Source of the DNA: Pseudoruegeria sp. HB172150
Lineage (GTDB): Bacteria > Pseudomonadota > Alphaproteobacteria > Rhodobacterales > Rhodobacteraceae
Assembly (NCBI RefSeq): GCF_013184805.1
Contig: NZ_JAATNG010000005.1
Location: forward strand, 186,001 to 250,000
Direction of reading: 5' to 3'
Length of the DNA: 64,000 bases
The notes under the pieces are model-generated. The model ran no database searches, was not told the DNA's origin, and saw only the letters and a list, made by a program, of their open reading frames with translations. Below, piece after piece: positions 51,173-60,997 of the stretch. The position numbers and the translations under genes were made by a program. Each line of letters starts with the position of its first letter. The stretch's first letter is position 1.

Positions 51173-53248
51173 TTGACCGGCTCGATCATCTTTGACCCTC
51201 TCCTGGAATGGCCACTTGCCTGGGCTGCTCTTGCCGTGGCTGTGCTGTTCGTGGCCGTTGCGATCTGGCGTGGGCTTTCGGGCTGGTGGTTGCGCGGACT
51301 GGCGTCGGCGGTGTTGCTGGTGGCGCTGTTCAACCCATCGCTGCAGCAGGAGGACCGCGCGCCGCTGACGGACATCGTGCTGCTGGTGGTGGATGAAAGC
51401 GCGAGCCAGCGGATTTCTAACCGCCCGGACCAGACCGCCGAGGCGATCGCGGCGGTGGAGGCCGAGGTGGCGGCGCTGGGCAACACCGAGCTTCGCGTCG
51501 TGCCTTTGGGCGACGGTGAGGGCGACCAGGGAACGCTGTTGATGACAGCGCTTGCCGAGGCGATGGCGGAGGAGCCGCGCGCCCGGCTGGCGGGGGCGAT
51601 CCTGCTAACCGACGGGCAGCTTCACGATGTGGATCGCGCGCCAGACCTGCCGGCGCCATTGCATGTGCTTCTGACCGGGCGTGAGAGCGACTGGGACCGG
51701 CGACTGCTGATCACCAACGCGCCGGCCTTTGCCATTCTCGGCGAACCGGTCACGCTGAAGCTGCGGGTTGAGGACCAGGGGGCGGTGCCAGCCGAGTTGG
51801 GAGAGACCGCGGATCTGAAGATCGCCATCGACGGCGAGGAATTCCGCACCGTCGAAGTGCCGATAGGGCGCGACCTGGAGATGCCGATCGTACTGCCCCA
51901 CGGTGGCATGAATGTGATCCAGTTCCAGCTGCCAGAGGCCGAGGGCGAACTGACCGACCGCAACAACTCCGCCGTGGTGCAGATCAACGGCGTGCGCGAC
52001 CGGTTGCGGGTGCTACTGGTTTCGGGCGAGCCGCATCCGGGAGAGCGCACCTGGCGCAACCTGCTGAAATCTGATTCCTCCGTTGATCTGGTGCATTTCA
52101 CGATCCTGCGGCCGCCCGAGAAGCAGGACGGCGTACCGGTCAACGAGTTGTCACTGATTGCCTTTCCGACGCGCGAGCTATTCATCGACAAGATTGACGA
52201 GTTCGATCTAATCATCTTCGACCGCTACAAACGGCGCGGCATACTGCCTTCGCTCTACCTCGACAATGTGCGGCAATACGTGCTGGACGGCGGGGCGGTG
52301 CTGGTCGCGGCAGGGCCGGATTTCGCCGGCGCCGCGTCGCTGTTCCGATCTCCGCTGGCCGAAATCCTGCCAGCGGCGCCGAGCGCGCGGGTGATCGAGG
52401 AAGGTTACAAGCCGAAAATCAGCGAGCTGGGGCAGCGGCACCCGGTAACGGCAGGGCTGGAAGCCTTTGCGCCAGGCGAGGCGGATGAGGACGGGCCCGG
52501 CTGGGGGCGCTGGTTCCGGCTGGTAGATCTGCAGGCGACCGAGAGCGGCCAAACGGTAATGGATGCGCTGGACGACCGACCGCTGCTGGTGTTGGACCGG
52601 GTCGGCGAGGGGCGCATCGCGCTGTTGGGGTCGGATCACGCCTGGCTGTGGAACCGCGGCTTCGAAGGCGGCGGGCCGCAGCTGGAACTGCTGCGACGGC
52701 TGGCGCACTGGATGATGAAGGAACCGGAGTTGGAGGAGGAGGCGCTGAGCGCCGCGGCCGAAGGCCAGACGATGACGATCACTCGCCGGACACTGGGCGA
52801 CACGGTCGGCGACGTGGAACTGACGGCGCCGGATGGGTCGGTCATGCTGGTGCCGCTTGAGGAAGTCCAGCCGGGGCGTTGGGAGGCCATCGTGGAGGGC
52901 CCGGAGATCGGACTTTACCGACTTTCGGAGGGTGAGGAAGAGGCGGTGATCGCACTGGGGCCGGCGGCGCCGAAAGAATTTGAGGCGACCATCGCGGACG
53001 CGTCGCTGCTGGAACCGGAGGTCGAGGCGACGCGCGGCGGCGTGGCGCGGATCGAAGAGGGGTTGCCGGATCTTCGCCGGGTACGCACCGGCCGACCGGC
53101 CGCTGGGCGCGGCTGGCTGGGCATTACTCCGCGCGAAGCCTACCTGACAGCGGATGTCACTCTCGTGCCGCTAGTGCAGGGCTGGCTGTTCCTGTTTCTG
53201 GCGGCATTCCTGATGGTCGGTGCCTGGATGCGCGAAGGGCGAAGCTGA
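51173..53248 (+). CDS. Large membrane protein of the MoxR/DUF58 operon (vWA/GATase-like)
   Basis: This 691-residue protein has two N-terminal helices (about 12-30 and 38-55) and then DIVLLVVDESASQRI, a vWA-like segment with D-x-S-x-S. A long beta-rich region contains RVLLVSGEPHPGERTWRN and YVLDGGAVLVAAGPDF, which resemble the GATase1-like segments of related proteins. A C-terminal helix (WLFLFLAAFLMVGAWM) precedes a short tail. It starts at TTG. It is probably the outermost partner of the MoxR system. It ends 10 bp from the convergent chemoreceptor gene. Confidence 0.85.
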   Translation: MTGSIIFDPLLEWPLAWAALAVAVLFVAVAIWRGLSGWWLRGLASAVLLVALFNPSLQQEDRAPLTDIVLLVVDESASQRISNRPDQTAEAIAAVEAEVAALGNTELRVVPLGDGEGDQGTLLMTALAEAMAEEPRARLAGAILLTDGQLHDVDRAPDLPAPLHVLLTGRESDWDRRLLITNAPAFAILGEPVTLKLRVEDQGAVPAELGETADLKIAIDGEEFRTVEVPIGRDLEMPIVLPHGGMNVIQFQLPEAEGELTDRNNSAVVQINGVRDRLRVLLVSGEPHPGERTWRNLLKSDSSVDLVHFTILRPPEKQDGVPVNELSLIAFPTRELFIDKIDEFDLIIFDRYKRRGILPSLYLDNVRQYVLDGGAVLVAAGPDFAGAASLFRSPLAEILPAAPSARVIEEGYKPKISELGQRHPVTAGLEAFAPGEADEDGPGWGRWFRLVDLQATESGQTVMDALDDRPLLVLDRVGEGRIALLGSDHAWLWNRGFEGGGPQLELLRRLAHWMMKEPELEEEALSAAAEGQTMTITRRTLGDTVGDVELTAPDGSVMLVPLEEVQPGRWEAIVEGPEIGLYRLSEGEEEAVIALGPAAPKEFEATIADASLLEPEVEATRGGVARIEEGLPDLRRVRTGRPAAGRGWLGITPREAYLTADVTLVPLVQGWLFLFLAAFLMVGAWMREGRS

Positions 53249-53258
53249 CCCGGGACGG

Positions 53259-55184
53259 TCACGAGGCCTGACGCAGATCCGGACTATCCTCGCGGATTTT
53301 CAACATCGAGCTGTTCTGATCCAGGGCGTTGGCCTGTGCTTGCAGAACCGACAATGCAGCAGTGGTTTCTTCGAACATCGCCGCGTTGTGCTGGGTCAGC
53401 TGGTCGAGCTGGCCAACAGCGGAGCTCAACTCCGTCAAGTTGGTCGATTGCTCAGTCGCCGAGCTGGCGATCGTCTGTACCAGCTCGTCGAGATAGGTGA
53501 CGAGCTTGCCAATCTCTTCCAGCGAGTCGCCGGATTCGTTGACCAGTTTCACGCCATCCTCAACCTGCCGACCGGACATATCGATAAGCTGCGCGATCTC
53601 CCGCGCCGCCTCGGACGATCGCTGCGCCAGTGCCCGCACCTCCGAGGCGACGACGGCAAAGCCGCGGCCGGATTCGCCGGCGCGCGCCGCTTCGACCCCG
53701 GCATTTAGCGCCAGAAGATTGGTCTGGAAGGCGATGTCGTCGATAACGCTGGTGATCTTCGACACCTTCTCGGAGCTTTGCGCGATGTCATTCATCGCCT
53801 TCACAGTACGTTGCAGCACGGTCAGGCCGGATTCAGACTGGTCCTTGGTCTTCGTGACGGTCAGGGCAGCCTCCTGCGCACCACGGGCGGAATTCTCGAC
53901 GGCGCCGGCAATTTCCGTAATGGCGGCTGCAGTTTCCTCAAGCGAGGCGGCCTGGCTTTCGGTGCGCCGGGCCAGTTCGTCGGCGGAGCTGCTTAGGTGG
54001 TCCGTCTCAGCGGTAATCGTGGTCGCGCTTTCGAGAATGCTGCCGGCCAGTTGCGAGATCTGGTCGGCCGCGTTGTTGTAATCGTCGCGCAGCTTTACGT
54101 ATGCCTCCGGGAAGTCACCTTCTATTCGGTATGTCAGGTCACCCAGCGCAATTGCGCCCAGCCCCTCGGCCAGAACCGCCATCACCTTCTGTTGTTGTTG
54201 ATGGGCCTGTTCGCGCTCCGCTTCCTGCTCTGCGCGCTGGCGTTCCCGTTCCCTGCGCGCCTCCTCCTGCTCTTGCCGGCGCTGCTCGGCAGCCTGCGCT
54301 TCCCGCTCCTGCGCCTCGCGTTCCCTCTCCGCCGCCTCGATCTGTTGGCGGGCGATTTCAGCATCCTTTTCAGCCTGCTCCGCTTGCAGCTTCTGGCGTT
54401 CCTGCAGCGCGGTGCGGAACACTTCCAGTGCCCTCGCCATGTCGCCAAGCTCGCTTTTGCCGTCTGTGCCTGGAACGGCGCTGTCAGTATCTCCGTCGGT
54501 CATGCCCTCCATCCGGTGCTTTACCCCATCGAGTGGCTTCGTGATGGTGCGGCCAATCAAGGTCGAGACTACCAGTAGGAGGACGAGCCCGCCGATTTGC
54601 ATGGACCACGCGACCTGGCGCAGATGCGACAGCGATTCCATGATGTCGGAGACGTAGGACCCGGTGCCGACGATCCAGCCCCAGTCTGCAAATTCCTTGA
54701 CGAAACTGATTTTCGCTTCCTGCTCGGTGCTGTCGGGTTTGTTGAAATAGTAGGTGACCGATCCCGCGCCCTGTTCCTCCACGACCTTGAGCATGTCCTG
54801 GAAGATGAATTTTCCGTTTACGTCGGTGTAGTCCCACATGTCGGCGCCGCGCATTTCGGGGCTAGGATGGACGATCATCCGCGCATCGCCATCGAAGACG
54901 AAAAAGTATCCCTCGGTGTCATAGGCAAGAGACGAGAGCAGACGATTGCCTTCTTGCTGCGCGGCCTCGAGCGACATCGATCCGTCGTCCACCGCAGCCT
55001 GCAGATCCGCCAGCGCGCTGATCGCGGTATCGACGACATCGCTCAGGTGACGGTTGCGCATGTCGAAGGCACTATTCACCGACAGGGTCATCATGATTTC
55101 GGCGAGGATGATCGAGATGACGATGGCAAGTGCGACAATCGCATAGATTCGCGTCGAGATTTTGGAAAGGCGTTGGCGGAGCAT
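53259..55184 (-). CDS. Methyl-accepting chemotaxis protein (sCache, HAMP, MCP)
   Basis: This chemoreceptor of about 641 residues has helix 1 at about 12-34 and an sCache_2-type ligand domain ([35 protein letters not shown]). Helix 2 is at about 190-212, followed by a HAMP segment. An unusually long Gln/Glu/Arg-rich coiled coil (about 285-365, including QQQQK) leads to a second HAMP-like stretch. The signalling hairpin tip is [20 protein letters not shown]. The frame is open to 55301, but the helix-bearing N-terminus is at 55184. No CheR-binding pentapeptide ends the protein. Cache_2 domains often sense small carboxylates. Confidence 0.9.
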   Translation of the reverse strand: MLRQRLSKISTRIYAIVALAIVISIILAEIMMTLSVNSAFDMRNRHLSDVVDTAISALADLQAAVDDGSMSLEAAQQEGNRLLSSLAYDTEGYFFVFDGDARMIVHPSPEMRGADMWDYTDVNGKFIFQDMLKVVEEQGAGSVTYYFNKPDSTEQEAKISFVKEFADWGWIVGTGSYVSDIMESLSHLRQVAWSMQIGGLVLLLVVSTLIGRTITKPLDGVKHRMEGMTDGDTDSAVPGTDGKSELGDMARALEVFRTALQERQKLQAEQAEKDAEIARQQIEAAEREREAQEREAQAAEQRRQEQEEARRERERQRAEQEAEREQAHQQQQKVMAVLAEGLGAIALGDLTYRIEGDFPEAYVKLRDDYNNAADQISQLAGSILESATTITAETDHLSSSADELARRTESQAASLEETAAAITEIAGAVENSARGAQEAALTVTKTKDQSESGLTVLQRTVKAMNDIAQSSEKVSKITSVIDDIAFQTNLLALNAGVEAARAGESGRGFAVVASEVRALAQRSSEAAREIAQLIDMSGRQVEDGVKLVNESGDSLEEIGKLVTYLDELVQTIASSATEQSTNLTELSSAVGQLDQLTQHNAAMFEETTAALSVLQAQANALDQNSSMLKIREDSPDLRQAS

Positions 55185-55413
55185 ATGGGACCTTCGTGGC
55201 TTGAAGCGGTCAGGCTCCGCTAATGCCACGCAGGCATTAACAATGAGTATTTCGGTGGTCAGCGCCGGGCGTCGTATCTGCCCGATGCGTCCGCACTGCA
55301 CGACTAAAGTACCGCAAATTCTAATGAATGAAGGGGCAAAACTTGTTAGGCGAACCTGCTCCGAGAGCTATTGCTTTTCCGGTTTCGTTACCAGCTATTG
55401 GCGCAGATGAGAT

Positions 55414-55764
55414 TCAGCGTGTCAGCTTCAGTACAAAGGTCTCGTCCGCCCAGCCATCCTGCGAGCAGTGGGGGCGAATTAGAATGGAGTCGATACCTTC
55501 GGGTATCGACACGACCGAAAGGCTGCGGGTGAAAGGCTGTTCATCGACATGCGGATGCAACAGTTCGCGAAACCCCAACCGCTCACCGTCCGGGGTCAGG
55601 ACTTCCCATCCATCGGCGTAGTGATCCCAGCCGGTGTCGGGATGCGACAGCGTGACCGAAATCTGCCAAGTGTCGCCGCTGCGTGTGGCGGTTGCATCCT
55701 CTACCGCCGGAACGTCGGCGAAGGCCGGCGAAGCAAGCAGAAGCAGGGCAAGAACGTGTTTCAT
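55414..55764 (-). CDS. Small secreted protein coupled to DUF599
   Basis: This 116-residue protein has a signal peptide (MKHVLALLLLASPAFA). The mature domain of about 100 residues has WQISVTLSHPDTGWDHYADG, WEVLTPDGERLGFRELLHPH and TRSLSVVSIPEGI. It looks like a small beta-sandwich and carries His-Pro-rich turns. I do not recall a characterised member. It overlaps the upstream DUF599 gene by 4 nt, so the pair is co-expressed. Confidence 0.82.
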   Translation of the reverse strand: MKHVLALLLLASPAFADVPAVEDATATRSGDTWQISVTLSHPDTGWDHYADGWEVLTPDGERLGFRELLHPHVDEQPFTRSLSVVSIPEGIDSILIRPHCSQDGWADETFVLKLTR

Positions 55765-56459
55765 TCCGGGGCCTTGTTGAGCAGGACGAGCCTGGATTTC
55801 GAGGCGAACTCCCGACGCAGCAGGATCGAGATCACGATTGCCGTGGCAACAAGTAGCGCCACCGGTCCCAAAAGCCAGGCCGCCGCGCCAAGCGCGAAAT
55901 AGACGGCGCGCAGGCCCCGGTTGAAGCTCCGGGCGGCGGAATTGGCGATGCCCGCCGCCTGATGCGCGCGGTGATAGGCCATCTCTCCCTCGTCGTTCGG
56001 CGCGGCGCCCATCACAATCAGGCAATAGCCGAACAACCGGTAGGACCAGATGAACTTGAACAGCCCGTTTGCCAGGAACAGCAGCATGAAGACGATCTTG
56101 ACGTCCCAGATCACGGCAGGTGCGTTCTCCAGCGACAGATCCTCGGCCAGACCCAGAAGCTGATCCGTATTGCCAACCAGGGCCAGCCCGCCGCCGACGG
56201 CGATCAGGCAGGTCGAGGCGAAGAAGCTGGCTCCCTGCCGCAGGTTGCCCATGACCATAGAGTCGAAGACTCTGGGCGAACGGGTGATGTAATGCTCCAT
56301 CCAGCTGACGCGGTACTTTTCCATCAGCACGGCGGTCGAAACGCGGTGCGCGGCCGGATGCTCTATGACATAGGCGACCGCGAACCACGCGATCAGGATG
56401 GCCACCACGGCGACCGCATCGAGCGGAGAAAAAAACTGCAGTCGGCTGATCAGGTCCAT
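55761..56459 (-). CDS. DUF599 inner-membrane protein
   Basis: This 232-residue protein has five or six helices. It contains the DUF599 blocks MEKYRVSWMEHYITRSPRVF, DSMVMGNLRQGASFFASTCL, FMLLFLANGLFKFIWSYRLFGYC and ANSAARSFNRGLRAVYFAL. The family is of unknown function. The ATG at 56459 begins the family N-terminus (MDLISRLQFFSPLD); the frame is open to 56546 without homology. It diverges from glcD. Confidence 0.9.
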   Translation of the reverse strand: MDLISRLQFFSPLDAVAVVAILIAWFAVAYVIEHPAAHRVSTAVLMEKYRVSWMEHYITRSPRVFDSMVMGNLRQGASFFASTCLIAVGGGLALVGNTDQLLGLAEDLSLENAPAVIWDVKIVFMLLFLANGLFKFIWSYRLFGYCLIVMGAAPNDEGEMAYHRAHQAAGIANSAARSFNRGLRAVYFALGAAAWLLGPVALLVATAIVISILLRREFASKSRLVLLNKAPE

Positions 56460-56544
56460 GACCGGGACGTTAGCGCGGGGCGGCCATTCTTGCCAGTTCG
56501 CCGGTGCGAGTCTATTCCATTGGAACCCGAGGGAGACTCTGATC

Positions 56545-57978
56545 ATGGAGATGCCGGAACCGCGCGGCGACGTGCTGGCGAAGAAGGCGCATCTGGTGGC
56601 CCGGCTGCAGGCGGTGCTGCCCGAGGATGCGGTGATCCACGAGGAACACGAAACGCGAGCCTATGAATGCGACGCGCTGACGGCCTATCGCTGCCCGCCT
56701 TTGGCGGCAGTGCTGCCGACCTCGACCGAGGAGGTCTCGGCGGTTCTGAAGATCTGCCACGAAGAAGGCGTTCCGGTGGTGCCCCGCGGATCGGGTACCT
56801 CGCTTGCGGGCGGCGCGCTGCCGACGGCGGACAGCGTGATTCTGGGCGTGGCGCGGCTGAACGGGGTGCTGGAGACGGACTACGCCAACCGCTTTATCCG
56901 GGTTCAGACGGGGCGCACGAACCTGGGCGTGACCGGTGCGGTGGAGGAAGAGGATTTCTTTTACGCGCCCGACCCGTCGTCGCAGCTGGCCTGCGCCATC
57001 GCCGGGAACATCGCGATGAATTCCGGCGGGGCGCATTGCCTGAAATACGGCGTCACGACGAATAACCTGCTGGGCGTGACGGCGGTGCTGATGGACGGCA
57101 CCGTGGTCGAGATCGGCGGCGCACATCTGGATGCGGGCGGGCTGGACCTGTTGGGGCTGATCTGCGGGTCCGAGGGGCAACTGGCCGTTGTCACCGAGGC
57201 GACGCTGCGGATCCTGCGCAAGCCGGAAGGCGCGCGGCCGGTGCTGATGGGTTACGACAGTTCCGAAGTGGCGGGGCAGGTTGTCTCGGACATCATCCGC
57301 GCCGGCATCCTGCCGGTGGCCATCGAGTTCATGGACCGGCCCTGCATCCGCGCCTGCGAAGCCTTTGCCCATGCCGGGTACCCGGATTGCGAGGCGCTGC
57401 TGATCGTCGAGGTCGAGGGCTCGACAGAGGAAATCGACGCTCAGCTCGCCGTGATCCTGGAAATCGCGCGGAAACACAATCCGGTAGAACTGCGCGAAAG
57501 CGGTTCGGCCGAGGAGAGCGCGCGGATCTGGCTGGGGCGGAAATCGGCATTCGGCGCGATGGGGCAGATCAACGATTACATGTGCCTCGACGGTACGATA
57601 CCGGTGGACAAGCTTCCGTTGGTTCTGCGCCGTATCGGCGAGATGTCGAAGGAGTATGGGCTTGAGGTTGCTAACGTCTTCCACGCCGGCGACGGCAACA
57701 TGCATCCGCTGATCCTTTTCAATGCCAACCTGCCCGGACAGCTTGAGAAATGCGAGGCCTTCGGCGCCGACATCCTGCGGCTCTGTGTCGAGGTTGGCGG
57801 CTGCCTGACCGGAGAGCATGGCGTGGGGATCGAAAAGCGGGACCTGATGTTGGACCAGTACGATCCGGTGGACCTGGAGGCGCAGATGCGGGTGAAGGAC
57901 GTGTTCGATCCGGCTTGGCTCCTGAACCCGGCGAAGGTGTTTCCGCTGGCGGCGAGCGATCCGCGGCGGGCTGCGTGA
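56545..57978 (+). CDS. glcD: Glycolate oxidase, FAD-linked subunit GlcD
   Basis: This 477-residue FAD oxidoreductase has the PCMH domain blocks VLPTSTEEVSAVLKICHEEG, VPRGSGTSLAGGALP and LACAIAGNIAMNSGGAHCLK. The C-terminal cap has VFHAGDGNMHPLILF and GGCLTGEHGVGIEKR. It oxidises glycolate to glyoxylate with GlcE and GlcF at the inner membrane. The ATG at 56545 lies downstream of AGGGAGACTCTGATC; the next ATG (56551) is also possible. The glcE gene follows after an insert of about 510 bp holding a damaged small ORF. Confidence 0.93.
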   Translation: MEMPEPRGDVLAKKAHLVARLQAVLPEDAVIHEEHETRAYECDALTAYRCPPLAAVLPTSTEEVSAVLKICHEEGVPVVPRGSGTSLAGGALPTADSVILGVARLNGVLETDYANRFIRVQTGRTNLGVTGAVEEEDFFYAPDPSSQLACAIAGNIAMNSGGAHCLKYGVTTNNLLGVTAVLMDGTVVEIGGAHLDAGGLDLLGLICGSEGQLAVVTEATLRILRKPEGARPVLMGYDSSEVAGQVVSDIIRAGILPVAIEFMDRPCIRACEAFAHAGYPDCEALLIVEVEGSTEEIDAQLAVILEIARKHNPVELRESGSAEESARIWLGRKSAFGAMGQINDYMCLDGTIPVDKLPLVLRRIGEMSKEYGLEVANVFHAGDGNMHPLILFNANLPGQLEKCEAFGADILRLCVEVGGCLTGEHGVGIEKRDLMLDQYDPVDLEAQMRVKDVFDPAWLLNPAKVFPLAASDPRRAA

Positions 57979-58069
57979 CAGGAAGGTTGGGCCGGGTTGG
58001 CTGACGTTTTTCTTGAAGAGACAGGAGGATGGCGGGGGGACCGCGCAGGACGATTCGTGCCGTTATCGA

Positions 58070-58470
58070 ATGACGTGCGGGCTGCTGATCGTCTGGCCCT
58101 GGTTTCTCGGTGCCCCGGCCTGGGCCGACATGTTCCGGCCCTCCGGCATGGTCATGACGATGAAGCGCGCGCCGTTGGTACCGCTGAAGCTGAGCTTCGA
58201 CTGCGTCGTCTCTGGTACGCCGGTGGAGTTCCCGAACGACATCCGCATCACCAACCGCTACAACTTCGTCACCGGCGCGGTGCAAGTGGCCTATTCCGCC
58301 CCCTTCGGCAATCACGGCACGGCCTACCTGCCCGCGCTTGGTCCGGGGCAGTCGGTCTATGTCGCGAATGCGATACCGGGCGGCTATCCCGCCGGCGCCC
58401 CCTGCTACACAAAGCAGAAGCAATGCGGCCCTTTTGCGTGCTGCCGGAGGCTTCGCGCTCCGGCAGCACG
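58070..58470 (+). pseudogene. Small secreted-protein ORF between glcD and glcE, 3' end unresolved (likely frameshifted)
   Basis: From the ATG at 58070 the frame encodes a signal peptide (MTCGLLIVWPWFLGAPAWA) and about 100 residues of plausible domain: FRPSGMVMTMKRAPLVPLKL, then FDCVVSGTPVEFPNDIRITN and GTAYLPALGPGQSVYVANAI. After about 58425 the frame turns into Arg-rich nonsense and runs open inside glcE to 59275. A neighbouring frame stops with a TGA overlapping the glcE ATG. This suggests a single-base indel near 58400-58440 or a degenerate gene end. A 14-bp perfect hairpin lies at the same place. Confidence 0.5.
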
Positions 58471-58471
58471 C
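58436..58471. repeat. 14-bp perfect inverted repeat 20 bp before glcE
   Basis: Left arm GCGTGCTGCCGGAG (58436-58449) and its exact reverse complement (58458-58471) enclose an 8-nt loop. There is no T-tract on either strand. It ends 19 bp before the glcE start and could attenuate or modulate glcE-glcF translation. Confidence 0.75.
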
Positions 58472-58490
58472 GAATACTCGCGGGGCCGGC

Positions 58491-59633
58491 ATGATCGCGC
58501 CAGCCTCCGAAACCGAACTGGCCGAGGCGATCTCTGCCGCCAACGCCCCCATGTCGATCCGCGGCGGCGGCACACGCCTGCAGGCTCCCCCCGACGGCAC
58601 GCCGCTCACTACATCAGGTCTGACTGGCATCACCCTCTACGAACCAGGTGCGCTGACCCTCGTCGCCCGCGCCGGGACGCCCTTGTCCGAGATCATCACA
58701 GCACTGGAAGCCGAAGGCCAGCGTCTGCCATTCGAACCGCCCAATATGCGAAACTTGCTCGGGACCGAGGGCACGCCGACTATCGGCGGCGTCTTTGCCG
58801 CCAACGCCTCCGGCCCGCGGCGGATCAACGGCGGTGCGGCGCGGGATTACCTGCTGGGCGTCCGCTTCGTCGATGGGGCGGGGCAGGTGATCAAGAACGG
58901 CGGGCGGGTGATGAAGAATGTCACCGGTTACGATCTGGTCAAGCTGATGGCGGGCAGTTGGGGCACTCTCGGCGTGTTGACCGAAGTGTCGCTGAAGGTG
59001 CTGGCCCGGCCAGAGGCCGAAGCGACGTTGATCGCCCGCGGCATGGACCCGGTGCAGGGCGTCGCGGCTCTGTCGGCGGCGCTCGGCTCACCCTTCGATG
59101 TAAGCGGCGCTGCCCATCTGGGCGCGGGCGTCGCCGGAGTGGCGCGGACGCAAGTGCGCGTCGAAGGCATGAGTGGCTCGGTCATCTATCGCTGCGGGCG
59201 GCTGCTGGAATTGCTGCCGGGGTTCGAGGTGATCGAAGGCGGGGCCAGCGCGGCGCTGTGGGAAGAGGTTCGTGATGTGGCGCCCTTCGCGGGCCGCAAA
59301 GGTGCCGTGTGGCGTGTCTCGGTGAAGCCCGGCGACGGACCGGTCCTGAGCGACGCGCTGCTGACCGCCGGGGTGGACCATGCGGCGATCTTCGACTGGG
59401 GCGGCGGTCTGGTGTGGCTCTTGACTGATGAGACGAACGACGCGGGCGCAGCCTCGATCCGGCAGCAGATCGTGGCGCTGGGCGGGCATGCGACGCTGGT
59501 GCGCGGCGGCGAGGCGCTGCGCGGGCGGGTGCCGATGTTCCAGCCGCAGCCGGCGCCGCTGGCGGCGATATCCCGCGGGCTGCGCGACAGGTTCGACCCG
59601 CGCGGCATCCTGAACCCGGGGCTGATGGGCTAG
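58491..59633 (+). CDS. glcE: Glycolate oxidase subunit GlcE
   Basis: This 380-residue protein is a short FAD-binding subunit. It has MSIRGGGTRLQAP, LYEPGALTLVARAGTPLSEI, PTIGGVFAANASGPRRINGG and NVTGYDLVKLMAGSWGTLGV, ending FDPRGILNPGLM. This is the GlcE arrangement, lacking the large cap domain of GlcD. The frame is open upstream to 58338, but homology begins at the ATG at 58491. glcF follows 5 bp after the stop. Confidence 0.92.
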   Translation: MIAPASETELAEAISAANAPMSIRGGGTRLQAPPDGTPLTTSGLTGITLYEPGALTLVARAGTPLSEIITALEAEGQRLPFEPPNMRNLLGTEGTPTIGGVFAANASGPRRINGGAARDYLLGVRFVDGAGQVIKNGGRVMKNVTGYDLVKLMAGSWGTLGVLTEVSLKVLARPEAEATLIARGMDPVQGVAALSAALGSPFDVSGAAHLGAGVAGVARTQVRVEGMSGSVIYRCGRLLELLPGFEVIEGGASAALWEEVRDVAPFAGRKGAVWRVSVKPGDGPVLSDALLTAGVDHAAIFDWGGGLVWLLTDETNDAGAASIRQQIVALGGHATLVRGGEALRGRVPMFQPQPAPLAAISRGLRDRFDPRGILNPGLMG

Positions 59634-59638
59634 ACGCG

Positions 59639-60928
59639 ATGCAGACGAATTTCACCGAAGCGCAACTGAAGGATCCCGGCATCGCCCGTGCCAACGAGAT
59701 CCTGCGCGCCTGCGTGCATTGCGGGTTCTGTACCGCGACCTGCCCGACCTATCAGGTGCTGGGCGACGAGTTGGACAGCCCGCGCGGCCGCATCTACCTG
59801 ATCAAGGACATGCTGGAGAACGACCGCCCCGCCGACGCGAAGACGGTCAAGCATATCGACCGCTGCCTGTCCTGCCTGTCCTGCATGACGACCTGTCCGT
59901 CCGGTGTGCATTACATGCACCTCGTCGACCATGCCCGCGCGCATATCGAGAGAACGTACAGGCGCCCTGCCGCCGAACGTGCGCTACGTTGGGTGCTCAG
60001 CCGGGTTCTGCCCTATCCGGGCCGTTTCCGCCTGGCGCTGCTGGGCGCCAAGATCGGCCGTCCGCTACGCCGCCTGATTCCCGACCCGCGTCTGCGCGCG
60101 ATGCTGGAAATGGCGCCAAAGCATATCCCGCCGGTCAGCCGCAACGACGACCCGCAGGTCTTTCCGGCCAGGGGAGAGCGGAAGCAGCGCGTGGCGCTGA
60201 TGACCGGCTGCGCGCAGCGGGCGCTGAACACCGACATCAACGACGCGACGATCCGTCTTTTGACCCGGCTCGGCTGCGAGGTGGTCGTGGCGCGCGGCAT
60301 GGGCTGCTGCGGCGCCCTCGTGCATCACATGGGGCGCGAAGACGAAAGCCACGCCGCTGCGGCTGGGAACATCCACGCCTGGATGTCCGAAGACCGGGCG
60401 GCAGGGCTGGACGCGATCGTCATCAACACATCGGGCTGCGGTACGACGGTGAAGGACTATGGCCACATGTTCCGCAATGACCCGATGGCGGCGGATGCGG
60501 CGCGGGTCTCGGCGCTGGCGGTGGATGTCAGCGAACTGCTTATGCAACTGGACATCCCCGAAGGCGCGACGAAGAACCTACGAGTAGCCTATCACGCCGC
60601 CTGCTCGCTGCAGCACGGCCAGAAGGTCATGTCGGCGCCGAAGACACTACTGAAGCGTGCCGGGTTCGAAGTGGTGGAGCCCGCCGACCCGCATCTCTGC
60701 TGCGGTTCTGCCGGGACGTACAACCTGATGCAGCCCGAGATTTCCGGGAAGCTGAAAGAGCGCAAGGTGCGGACGCTGGAAGCCAAGGCGCCGGATGTGA
60801 TTTCAGCCGGCAATATCGGCTGCATGATGCAGATCGGCTCGGGCACGGATGTGCCGATTGTCCACACCGTGGAACTGCTGGACTGGGCGACGGGCGGGCC
60901 CAAGCCGCCATCATTGATCCGCAATTGA
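59639..60928 (+). CDS. glcF: Glycolate oxidase iron-sulfur subunit GlcF
   Basis: This 429-residue subunit has two ferredoxin-type 4Fe-4S motifs: CVHCGFCTATCP (about residue 22) and CLSCLSCMTTCPSG (about 76). Two CCG-like domains follow, with GCCGALVHH and CCGSAGTYN, characteristic of GlcF/DUF224 proteins. It passes electrons from GlcD/GlcE to the quinone pool. The ATG at 59639 lies 5 bp after glcE. A GCCAGA/TCTGGC hairpin (60929-60964) follows the stop. Confidence 0.95.
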   Translation: MQTNFTEAQLKDPGIARANEILRACVHCGFCTATCPTYQVLGDELDSPRGRIYLIKDMLENDRPADAKTVKHIDRCLSCLSCMTTCPSGVHYMHLVDHARAHIERTYRRPAAERALRWVLSRVLPYPGRFRLALLGAKIGRPLRRLIPDPRLRAMLEMAPKHIPPVSRNDDPQVFPARGERKQRVALMTGCAQRALNTDINDATIRLLTRLGCEVVVARGMGCCGALVHHMGREDESHAAAAGNIHAWMSEDRAAGLDAIVINTSGCGTTVKDYGHMFRNDPMAADAARVSALAVDVSELLMQLDIPEGATKNLRVAYHAACSLQHGQKVMSAPKTLLKRAGFEVVEPADPHLCCGSAGTYNLMQPEISGKLKERKVRTLEAKAPDVISAGNIGCMMQIGSGTDVPIVHTVELLDWATGGPKPPSLIRN

Positions 60929-60997
60929 GCCAGAAACCGCCGCATTTCAGCCGCGGAATCTGGCTAACCAAGTGTTCGGGACAAAGTGGAAGTCGCC

